Below are positions 11,402-21,448 of a stretch of DNA of 64,000 nucleotides, piece after piece (position 1 is the stretch's first letter; every line of letters starts with the position of its first letter). The notes below the pieces were generated by a model. The model was not told the DNA's origin, did not search any database, and saw nothing but the letters and a program-made list of their open reading frames with translations. Source of the stretch: Lineus longissimus (lineage: Eukaryota > Nemertea > Pilidiophora > Heteronemertea > Lineidae); contig NC_088323.1 of NCBI RefSeq assembly GCF_910592395.1, forward strand, positions 5,952,001 to 6,016,000, read 5' to 3'. Position numbers and translations under genes: made by a program.

Positions 11402-14400
11402 TTATACAGATGATCCGAATCTTTCCTCCCGTTTTCGTTTCTTTTCGTCAACATTACCGTTAGCGCCACCACTGGATGTTGAAGTAATCTTGCCGAACCG
11501 CTCCGCACGTCGTTTGCGCTTCTCGTCCATTTCGCTACTTGTTGCTGCCGCGGAGACCGATGATGCTGTCAGTGCACCAAATCGTTTCAGACGTTCTTTT
11601 TGACGCTCGGAATCTTCCAGCTGAAAAGACATGCAGTTGCGTCACACATCATGCAAGGTTCCTATTGTACCAAAATTGTCCTCGGGTTTTATTCCAAAAT
11701 ATTTTGCGATTCATAAGGGAAGTGCGAGAAAATGCCTTGTATCCGAATGAATACGGCATCATTCGCACAGAAAGCCTAAATTAAAAATTTGGAACACACA
11801 CAGGGCTAGATTTTGTATTTGAGACCCCCCCCCCCCAACCCCCTCTGTCTAACATATAAGGAACAACAATACAGTAGAACCTCCCTTAGCAGACACCTCT
11901 CCGTTAAAGACCCCTCTCTATAAAGGACACTAGTTTTGGTCCCAAATTGGTAGTTTCCATTCAGTTAGACCTCTCAAATCAGAACACCTCTCCAGTGAGG
12001 ATAGCACTTTTCAGTCCCGAGGGGTGTCCTTAATAGAGAGGTTCTACAGTATAAGGAACAACAATATCTAGGACACAACGAGAAGACCTGAAGCACAGTA
12101 TCTTCACTTACCCGCTGTACTTTTTTAGAAAATGCACTATCAGCAGAGCCAAATCTATCCTGTCTTTTTAAAAGTTTTTCAGTTTCTTCAAGCTGCAAGA
12201 AAACGCCAACACAAAATCAAGTGTTTGATTTTTTCAAGGCAGGAGGAGCTGCTCAATTCAAGGCAGAATTTAATGGGTCACCATAAATGATCCATTCATC
12301 GAACAAAACCGAAAATTTTGATTCCTCTTTTATTTCATGGTCAGCAATGTCTAAATATTTCCAATGCACTTCTCTCTTGAATAAAAACAAAGATGTCGGT
12401 TTTTGCATTTGAACTCTTCACTTTATACTGATAATGGCAGAGTAGTCACCCCATTTTCTGAGACCTTACCTTGCTCATGCTAGGAGACACTGAGCTGCCG
12501 AACCGCTCTGCCCTCTCCTTCAGTCTTTTGATATCTGTTGGTTTGACACTTGTCCCAATGGGGACTGCTTCTGTTGTGCTAGAAACCGCTTCACTGCTGG
12601 TGCTGCCTGTGCTGCCAAATCTGAAAGGAGGATATAAGGCTTGTTAACTTGTACACACACCTTTGCCTAAGACTTGTCAACTTGTACACACACCTTTGCC
12701 TAAGACTTGTTAACTTGTACACATCATTGCCTAAGACTTGTCAACTTGTACACACACCTTTGCCTAAGACTTGTTAACTTCTACACACACCTTTGCCTAA
12801 GACTTGTCAACTTGTACACACACCTTTGCCTAAGACTTGTTAACTTGTACACATCATTGCCTAAGACTTGTCAACTTGTACACACACCTTTGCCTAAGAC
12901 TTGTCAACTTGTACACACACCTTTGCCTAAGACTTGTCAACTTGTACACATCATTGCCTAAGACTTGTCAACTTGTACACACACAGTTGCCTAATATAAT
13001 TTAATATAAGACTTGTCGACTTGTTAACATCATTGCCTATCAAGACTTGCAAATTTGTACACACCATTGCCTATCACTACGACCAGATATCCATTACGAC
13101 GAAACACCAAAAGGAAGAAGAGTAATTCATCATGTAATAATTATTGTAAGACCAACCTTTCTTCTCTTGTCTTCTTCTTGACATCTTCGGACACGACACC
13201 AAATTTCTTCGCCCGAATTGCCAATCGCTGAAATGAGGGTGTAGACTTGAGTGATTCAATTCAAATATGACAACTTATGATGATACTCTGATACCGGTTC
13301 ATAAGAAAGCAGGAACGGACTGAAACGAACCAAAACGGGCCGGATCAGAGTTAAAATTTGCCAAATGGAGCTTCTAGTGGTTTTAAATGGCAACTATTGG
13401 CAAGATAGGGCCCCTGAATTATAAATGATGTTCATATAATGAAGATCAGACTTCTTTTCCATCGTGATATTGATGATATTGCCTGATTTGGTCGAGGCCG
13501 ATTCCAGTAGCAGACAGCGCTTATACTGCACAAGAACTGATGACGTCACTTCAGCTCTGTGTGAAAGTAAATTTAGTCCTCATTAAATATTTAGGGGCTA
13601 TCATGGAAAAGAAGTCTGATCTTCATTATAAGAACATAATTTATAATTCAGGGGCCCTATCTTGCCTATAGACGCCATTTAAAACCACTAGAAGCTCCGT
13701 TTCGGCAAATTTTAACTCCGTTCCGGCCCGTTTTGGTTCGTTTCGGTCCGTTCCTGCTTTCTTACGCACCCCTCTGATACCAACCCATCAACTGATTTAG
13801 CCTAGTCTGATAGTGAAAGCAGGTAGGTATATCATATGATTTCAAGTGTGCCCTTAAGTGATATAGAATGCGACAAGGCTGTCAGAGTGGCCATCAGTGA
13901 GTTAGAAAGTGACCTTTGCTATTCTTACCTCAGAGGCTGTTAGTGTGGCCTTTAGTGATTTCACTTTCGCATCACCATGATCTTTGTCAGGACTGACTTG
14001 ATCCTCTCCATGTAGTACCCTGAAACAAAACTTAAACAGTTATCATGAGCATCCAGTTACTCTGTGTTTTAAAAATATTTTGCATTGAAGCACTTTGCAA
14101 AAGAAATGAAAATGCTTGCCACTTTTGAAACACTGACAACCAGACTATTAGTTACTTTTTGTTGCACTTCGCAGCAATTATAATCTCACATCACAGCAAC
14201 AAAAATCGCTTGTTTGCACCACATCTAGATATCAGTAAAATAGTCATTTGACTTACGAGGCTGGTTCCTTCTTGCTCTCTTTATCATCGAGAATCGTTTC
14301 GACGGTAGTTGTGCCAATTCCAAGGGCATCTTCAAGTTTATCATCCAGAAGAGTATCAGGGGGGTTGCCAGTATCCAAAGGGAGAGCCTCATCATCCTGA

Positions 14401-16750
14401 AATCAGAATGAATAATTAGTTTGTCTGAACATGAACATCCTTGGCCCAGTTGTTCAAATCTCCGCTCTCTGATAACAGTGGTTTGGCAGCTGTTAACAAC
14501 CTTTGGTTTAGCTGCCGCTAATGTCACTGCTAAGTTAGTGGAAACTCAAGAGCTCCGCCATGGAGTCCTACCAAGTCAAGTCGCGGGTCACTAATACTTA
14601 GCGGTCGCTAAACTAACCAGGCTTTGAATAACCGGCCCCTGGCGAATCAATTCCTCTGGATCCTCAGCACCCAACTTGAACAAAAACAGAAGAGGAACAA
14701 CAAGTAGAAGAATTAAAGCACCCACCTTAAGAATTTCATCATCAACGTTTTCCTCCAAGTCATCGTCACCACCAAGTTCCAGATCAGGCTCATTGGGTTC
14801 ACCTGAAATATTAAGATGAATTTTTAATATGATAGTATGTAATTGTTTGACAAGAATGAAAATTAAACTCTCATTAAAGTTAAAAGCTCATTTACCTCCT
14901 GGTATCTTGTGGAAGAAACTCCAACAAACTGATATCTATGTTAAATGTGTTACCAAAAGCCATTTATAAGCTGAAGCCTGAATTTGTAGCATTGCATATT
15001 CTTGCAAATCGTCTGATACTTTAAGCCACTTCTGCATTTTACTGACCAGTTACAGACCCAAAAAAAGATGGGGAGTATACAATAGTCATTGTAGTATGGG
15101 TTAGAAATAATTTTACATTTCTTACCAAAACCTACATTGCGACCACAGTTGTGAAATAAAAATGCAACAGACAATAACTAAGAAAATTTCAGAGAACACG
15201 CAAGAGAACAGATGATCGAAGAGTTACCATAACACGTGGTGACTTTGGCCAAATGTGGGGTCAAATTTTTTCCACACTACAGCTTGAACCATACATGTCA
15301 CAAACTTCTATTTCAACCAAACCACAGTACAAAAGATGTTGATACTAGGTATCTTAATGCATTAGAATTATCATAGTTTCACCCAAATAAGAATTTGGGA
15401 GGTCAATTTATTTCACCGCTTTTTATGCAATTAAAAGAAAGGCAAAACCATTTTAACCCTCAATTAAACAAGTATCATTCATATTCACCAATGGTAGAGC
15501 TGTTACTAGTGTCTGTCAATATGTCATCGTTGTAATTGTCAGCTGTTTCTGTGGAAGCAAAAAAATTACTGAACTCTGTTGCCAAGAAAAAATTATTTTA
15601 TTACAATCCTAAGCTAACTTTTATTTTTAAAACCTGGAATGGCAGAGTAGAGGAGTTTGGCTGGTCACAGTACATCATTCCATTCAACTCAATATTTTAG
15701 AATGTGGAACTCGGAGTGGGGTTAGTCAATTTGGGGGTGGAATGGTCAGTCGAGTAAGGCTCTCTATCAGTATCAGTTCCGTATTGTCTGTTTCTGTCAG
15801 TGTTTTGACATTGCACTATAGGTTGCCTTGTGACCTTGCATGCCTCATCAGTCGTAGTCTTTACAAGTTGACCTGCAACCCTTGCATGCCTCGTCTCTCT
15901 GTGTCTTACCATTGATTTCCATGTGTTCTTTGAGGCGTGCAATCAGTTCACTTTTGTTTCCAGAGACGGTAAGACCACGGTCCTTGAGCTCCTTCTTCAG
16001 GTCATTCAACTGTAAAACAAATGTGGGACTTGTAATTTCTCCTCTTTTCACTTCAGGTAAGCAGTTCTAGACAATATAGCTTGACTTTGCCAACTGTGTG
16101 GGGTCATCCTATGCTATTTACATTGCATGCACAATGCCCTGGAGCACGATACACAGTTATTCTGGCACAATGATGTGATCGCACTCTTGTCTCGATCTTC
16201 AAGAGACCCTAGTCCCTAGCAATACTAGTACACTCACTGACTCAGAACACGTCAGAAGGCCTAAGCCAACTATGGTCAATGCCATAGTCCCTGTGAGTGT
16301 GAGCCTTTGTTCAATGTTCTAGGTGAAACACACGACTGGTCTTCGCCCAAACAATTAGCTTCCACATGTTCTACGCAAAGGTGGTGTTTAACGTTACATC
16401 TAGGATTCTTCATGTATCATATCACCCTGCATACTGTGCATATCGTTCCATGTACATGTACGCCAGGCCTAGGGCATGTACTTAAGCCTATACATAGTGT
16501 ACACATCGTAGTACATTCGTAGTGTATTTTATACACAAACAAAAATGAGACCGGTCAGGAGCTCTTAATAAACACAATTAAATCCGCCACATAGGATCAC
16601 ACTGCTCATTGATTTAACATCTGCATGATCACAAAGACATGTGCTTTCAATATTCAATTACAAAACGGGGAATTACTACCAATATCGAGGAGAAAATTTG
16701 GAAAAAAGTAGACAAACCTTCATTTTTGAGAAATTCATGGTGGCGGCCAT
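11402..16750 (-). CDS. SARNP: SAP domain-containing ribonucleoprotein (CIP29/Tho1 type)
   Basis: Nuclear RNA/DNA-binding partner of the TREX mRNA-export machinery. Ten exons: 16750-16718, 16009-15910, 15548-15489, 14802-14726, 14396-14257, 14019-13929, 13227-13157, 12620-12470, 12192-12112, 11620-11402 (340 residues, phases consistent). The SAP helix-extended-helix is at about residues 12-45 (LNDLKKELKDRGLTVSGNK). An acidic linker follows, then seven copies of the R/K-R-x-x-R-F-G motif (RAKKFG, REERFG, KERAERFG, KRQDRFG, KERLKRFG, RRAERFG, KREERFG). Human SARNP is 210 residues and, from memory, has about five such motifs. Two ATGs lie 12 bases apart. The second, at 16738, is in the stronger Kozak context GCCGCCACCATGA and may be the main start. 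Confidence 0.92.
11872..12049. mobile_element. MITE with terminal inverted repeats and 17-bp direct flanks
   Basis: Terminal inverted repeats: the left end reads CAGTAGAACC and the right end is the complement of CTGTAGAACC. The inverted similarity goes on inside (AAGGACAC / GTGTCCTT). The element is flanked by a perfect direct repeat TATAAGGAACAACAATA at 11855-11871 and 12050-12066. It lies in SARNP intron 9. No transposase is encoded. Confidence 0.75.
12638..13076. repeat. Minisatellite with two alternating unit types
   Basis: About 13 tandem copies in SARNP intron 7. Type A is 33 bp, with core ACACACACCTTTGCCTAAG after ACTTGT(T/C)AACTTGT. Type B is 31 bp, with ACACATCATTGCC in the same place. 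The order is roughly AAB AAAB AAB A, then diverged units to about 13076. The apparent open reading frame across it is only the repeat read through. Confidence 0.9.
13296..13771. mobile_element. Foldback MITE with ~165-bp inverted arms and 10-bp TSD
   Basis: Two arms (about 13296-13462 and 13602-13771) are near-perfect inverted copies, starting GGTTCATAAGAAAGCAGGAA on the left and GGGTGCGTAAGAAAGCAGGAA-like on the right when complemented. The unpaired centre is about 140 bp. The direct repeat CTCTGATACC flanks it at 13286-13295 and 13772-13781. It lies in SARNP intron 6. It has no coding capacity. The target-site length suggests a Mutator-like mobilising transposase, which is an inference. Confidence 0.85.
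14443..14638. mobile_element. Short MITE in SARNP intron 4
   Basis: Terminal inverted repeats GGCCCAGTTGTTCAAA (left) and GGGCCGGTTATTCAAA (right, complemented) match at 13 of 16 positions. The interior has further inverted words (GCTAA / TTAGC). The element is about 196 bp. A clear target duplication is not visible, so the exact ends are uncertain. Confidence 0.65.
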
Positions 16751-18072
16751 TGTGCTGGATTCCTACCTTCATGGCTTCGCAGGCAGAGGAGAGCGGATTG
16801 TGAAAAAATCGTCTGCTAACGATATACAATGTTGCATTTTTGTCCGAATATAAGTGTCTCCTCTAATTCTCAAGCTTACTACGCGAACGTTCCTTATGGG
16901 ATGATAACATGAATGAAAAAAGTGAAAAGGCATGGCCTGAAGTAGAGAAGGCAGACAGCATCAGGCAGTACAAACAGCTCTTTTCAACAAAGGACAAAAT
17001 CACAACTTACTCAGAGGGAAGAAATGACTGCATTATTCTGGCCTCAACTCTAATCATGGTCTTACAACTGTACACTGTTCTCCACTCTTGTTACTCTAAG
17101 GTTGGACTTAACAGGAATGAAACGTTGAAAGATGTACATTTAAGCTTCATACCGTTACATCCAAACTTATTGGCCCAATCTTATTTGCAGGCCAGTGTCA
17201 TCACTCTCGTCCCAACTTACGGCAGTTTTAGCCTCATCTGAACAGCTGCACACAGAGCAGGATTCAAGTCTTTGGGAAGAAAATGAGGATTCCAGCCTAT
17301 TCTCTGCAGAAGCAACAGGTCTAAATCTAAGAAAAGCTAGTTAAGTCTCAAATCCAGTGTAGAGGTCTGTCTCAACTAGGGACAACATGAATCCTGTCTC
17401 AACTTGGCCGGGAACATCAGTTACTAGAGAAGTCTGCAGAAGACAATTTCTGCATCAACTTAGTACAAGTCTTACTTTCAGTCACATTTCTGTGAGATAG
17501 GATTTCAATTACAAGTCCATCTTGTGAAGATAATTACAACAACCTGCTGGGAATGCTGATCTCAAAAGACAAACGACTAAATGAAGAAAAAGTTGTTCAA
17601 TTTGATTTTTGATATCAATATATTTCATCAAACATGATGTAAGACTATGGCATACATTACACTGAAACATGTAAATATGTTTATAGATGAACCCCACAGG
17701 GGCCAAATGGAAGATTTTGCACATTGCATGCACAAGAACACCAGACTGTAAAGACAGTGCACAACCTACATTGAACTGAATGTGTCGGCAGAAACAGCAT
17801 AGTAACAGGATAGTACCTTATTTATGACAATCCGAAACTGAAGCAAGTTCATCACAAAGAACTTTACAATCATAACTGAATTACCAATGGTTTAACATGT
17901 CATGGATGTATAATCATCGTATCATTTTTGTGAGCCAAAATCACAAGCCCCAGTCTCCCAAAATAAATGTAACCATAACCCAGTCCCATAGCTTTTCAAT
18001 TAAAGTGCACAATAACATTTCTTAAATGAAAAACACTATTATATACAAGACTGATACCATAATGGTGATGTC
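16751..18072. other. Intergenic DNA between SARNP and C2orf69, no gene recognised
   Basis: Holds the upstream region of SARNP (no TATA box seen) and the probable 3' UTR of C2orf69. A minus-strand AATAAA lies near 17819-17824. No exon-like open frame with splice signals or family similarity was found. Confidence 0.45.
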
Positions 18073-19747
18073 TCAGAAATTTGTAAGAACATTGAAATGA
18101 TTACATAGACTTCTTTCTTCCTCGTCAAAATGGACAACCTCAGTAACTTTCACGCCCATCTTTTGTAACCTATCGACAAACTTCCTCTCCTCTTTGCCAA
18201 TCCAGACTCGCATCTCATCTCTGATTTGATACGGCGTAACGTGGACAAACACGTTCAAATTTAGACCAATCAGATTCTTCAAAACAAACAGATGGACGAT
18301 CCAAGTATTTGAACCACCCGAATGACCCCCATCTAACCAGTATAAGGAATGAATTTTCTCGACCAAGTCTTTCAGTTCAGGTTCCTCCTTGGCATTCTCA
18401 AGTTCGTAAATAAATTGATTCAGGACAATGCAACCTTTACTGAAGGCAGATAGTATTAGGGGTTTTTCCAAAGAACACTCAACTGAGATTGAATTTTGAC
18501 CATTACTGACAGCACAGACTCCCTTACTTAGTTCGCCATTTTGTTCCCCAAGTCCCGACTCCTTTTGATGATCACTTGAATATTTTTTCTCGAGATCAAC
18601 ACTTCCATTGTCACAGTCACTGGAACATTTACCTGGGAGTCTAGCCATGGATATTGCATTGTGTAACAGTGCATTCAAATGTTTAAAACCACCATGGTCA
18701 CTGTTGTGAGTCGGTGCCCCAAAGTCATTTGACTCAACAAAGTTTTGATAAACACTGAACGTTTTTAAATGCATCCGTGACGGTTTGACAACCCATACAT
18801 GAGACTTTGGAAATCTCTTGTGAAGCAATTGAGCAGTAGATTCTAAGTTCCATTCTTTATAGCGATGGTTGTCTCGATGATTCATCATGTTTTCCTTGTA
18901 ATCCTAGAAGTATGAACAGAAAAATATTTGCAATATTGTTAACATGACCAGGGTTACATTGAGCATCCCATTTTTATCTTCACAGAGTAACTTTACAATG
19001 ATTATCATAGAGAATTAAAAACTAGTGATGAAGATCTTTTGCAATTAGATTGGCTTTAGTTTAGATACTTATATTGCAAGATGCACAATATGCAGTGTCA
19101 AAAGTATTGAAAACTATTAGATTAATTCCCAACCACAATGACAGATGTAGGGGGCAACTAAAGCTAACAGAACTCCCTTCACCTTATAATATGACCTTAT
19201 GTCGATGACAATTACATTAATACTTGTCAGGGACAGTGATTTTCATCTCAAATAAGTTGTTTCAGGAAATTTAACCCCTGGAATCAGGACACCTTGATTT
19301 AGAATAGATTAGAACAGCATTTGCCAGTCCCAAGGGTGTCTTAAGAATGTCATCATTTTATGGACAATAATGGCATAACCTCCCTATTTAAGGACACCTC
19401 TCTATTACAGACGTTAATGTCCAGTCCCAGTCCCATGGGACTGTACTTATAATCACCTGCACGTCTCCTCCAAAGAAGACAACGTTGCTCTCAGCAGCTG
19501 AAGACAGTCCACAGAATATAACATCATTTACTTTCTCCCCATCACCAACGATCCCTATCAATCTTCGGCAGACTGCTTTGTCTTTCCCAGGCCGAATGCT
19601 CCGTTCAACTCTGATATCAAAAGCCTCACTAGAAACTCCAGCCGACATCACTGAAGCACAAAACATGGGAATGACTGTCACTGTCAACGTTCTCAAGGCA
19701 ACAATTGTACCAAGCAGACTCCTGCCAAATTTCACAATGCAACTCAT
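18073..19747 (-). CDS. C2orf69: C2orf69 family protein (mitochondrial, alpha/beta-hydrolase-like)
   Basis: Two exons, 19747-19457 and 18903-18073, joined in phase 0 (373 residues; human about 385). The family is linked to mitochondrial function in vertebrates; its reaction is not settled. Family hallmarks: FFGGDVQ at the end of exon 1; then WNLESTAQLLHKRFPKSHVW, KPSRMHLKTFSVYQNFV, FGAPTHN; the serine-nucleophile-like AFSKGCIVLNQ; YWLDGGHSGGSNTWI; HVTPYQIRDEMRVWIGKE near the C-terminus. The first 35 residues are basic then hydrophobic, which fits an organelle-targeting signal. An acceptor-like TTTCAG lies three bases before the ATG, so a 5' UTR intron is possible. A variable Ser-rich stretch at about residues 180-230 corresponds to the divergent middle of the human protein. 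Confidence 0.93.
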
Positions 19748-21393
19748 TGACTGAAATTGCAAGACGTATGGATGCTATCGATTGCCTGAAATGACTCTCA
19801 CTCTGGCTAGCACATCACCATGACATCACGTCACATCACTATTATTAATTACACTGCCAAGCTTGATCAGAGAATTCTTACAAAGCAGGCTAAGCAGCTT
19901 GCTTAGTCTTGTCAAATTGTTTTGTTTCACTTTACTATCTTTAATCTTGTAAGACTTGTTTAGCATGTGGATGATGATGTTATCATATCCAATCTACTCT
20001 ACTGCAGACTGCAGCACACAAGCATTCAATGATGTTGTTAACTCACTAACTGCTTACAAATCCATCCAGTAGATACGTTTTTCTTCACTTTTTGAGAATG
20101 ATATTAGTAAGTATGTGTGTAGAAAGTATTTCTCTAATTTTCTAACTTAACTATTTTGCACCTATCGGCCAAAGTGTCGTGAAATATCAACTTGATTAGT
20201 AAATTTCAAAAACAAAATTACTGAAAAGTTTGCAATAATAACCCAAACCATGTCCACGTTGTGTGAGTCGTTCGAAGTAAACTTGGTACTCCCTTGACCC
20301 GATAATAGCCGATACGCCTCCCCTTTTTTCCTGGGGGTCTCCCCAAAGCATAGATGTTCCTCGTCTCTACGTTTGTAAGTGAGTAAAATTATGCCAGGTT
20401 GGTGATGAAGGCTAAATTTCGGTAGGGGTAGGATAGGGTGACGGCATGTAAATTTGTTTTCACCCATCCTGATGATGATGATGACGTACGGGATATGACT
20501 TTTGAACACCCACTTTCCAGGTTTTCCCGATAGTGGCGCCACTGTCTAATCGTGACCGGGCGCCACTATCGGGAAAACCGTGCAAGTTGGTGTACAAAAG
20601 TCATAACCTCTCAAAACTGAGCCTGGGGCAATTATTCATTGTACTGTAAGAATAAATATAATCCTACGCCATAATGGGTGATTCTGACACCTGAGTAAAC
20701 TGGTATATTGGTACAGAAACGTGGCACAGCCGAGCAATTTTGTCAGAAAAAAATTCCAACTGGTCTGACCTGGTTGAATTGAGGGATGGTAGTTCTTATT
20801 TCATGTCGTCTTCTTTTAAAGCATAAAGCAACAAACATAAAGGTCTCTTTAAGAATTACGTTATTGGGCGTTTTTCTTCAGATAATCATTTATTGTTAAA
20901 GTAAAGTTAAGTTTGTGGTCAAATATAGTAGAGGTTATCATCCGACTTCATACATTACGCACCCAGGTCTCTCCTGAAACAATTCAGCAGAACTCGGATG
21001 AGCTGCCGGCTCAATTCTACACTCCGGATGCAGCGGTATTGGCCACGTGAATATAATGACGACATCGGGGGCCTAATTCGATTCGCGCAACAGCCCGCTC
21101 GGAGCATTTTTTGACCGGCAGGTATCCATTTATACATGCAGTGTAGAGTTGAACGTAGTGAATCTTACCATCACTAGAACACAGGGCCATTATATTTTGG
21201 TTTACGAGTATTCCAACTGCGTTACATTGAGACACAAAACGCGTAGTTTTGAAAAAAGCTTAGCATGAAATGTGACACTCGCCATTAAGATAAAACTATT
21301 AATTGAATATCTAATAACGCATGATACCCGCGGCACGATCAGCCATCCTCCACTCCGAACCGTCCCCGCCCGCCGCTCCCTGCCCAAGTCGAC
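19748..21393. other. Intergenic DNA with a large palindrome, no gene recognised
   Basis: AT-rich spacer between the divergent C2orf69 and His-rich genes. Apart from the palindrome at 20491-20608 nothing is recognisable. The open frame over the left arm of the palindrome has no family similarity. Confidence 0.45.
20491..20608. repeat. 50-bp inverted repeat with 18-nt spacer
   Basis: Left arm 20491-20540 and right arm 20559-20608 are about 85-90 percent complementary, with a perfect inner part (GGTTTTCCCGATAGTGGCGCC). No convincing target duplication flanks it. It could be a foldback element or two head-to-head repeat ends. Confidence 0.75.
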
Positions 21394-21400
21394 TATAAAA
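21394..21400 (+). promoter_or_regulatory. TATA box of the His-rich secreted protein gene
   Basis: TATAAAA lies 49 bases before the start codon of the His-rich protein, leaving room for a transcription start near 21425 and a short 5' UTR. The GC-rich stretch just upstream (21345-21385) is unlike the AT-rich surroundings. Confidence 0.7.
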
Positions 21401-21448
21401 CATTGGGCTCCCATTTCACCAGGGACAGATGTCAGAAGGAGTTCAGCC

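Noticed and set aside
12707-12961. 84-codon open frame with repeated Leu/Val/His peptide
   Set aside because: It is the minisatellite read through in one frame; there is no start context or splice site.
20162-20542. 126-codon minus-strand frame starting in the palindrome
   Set aside because: No similarity to a family and no supporting splice or promoter signals.
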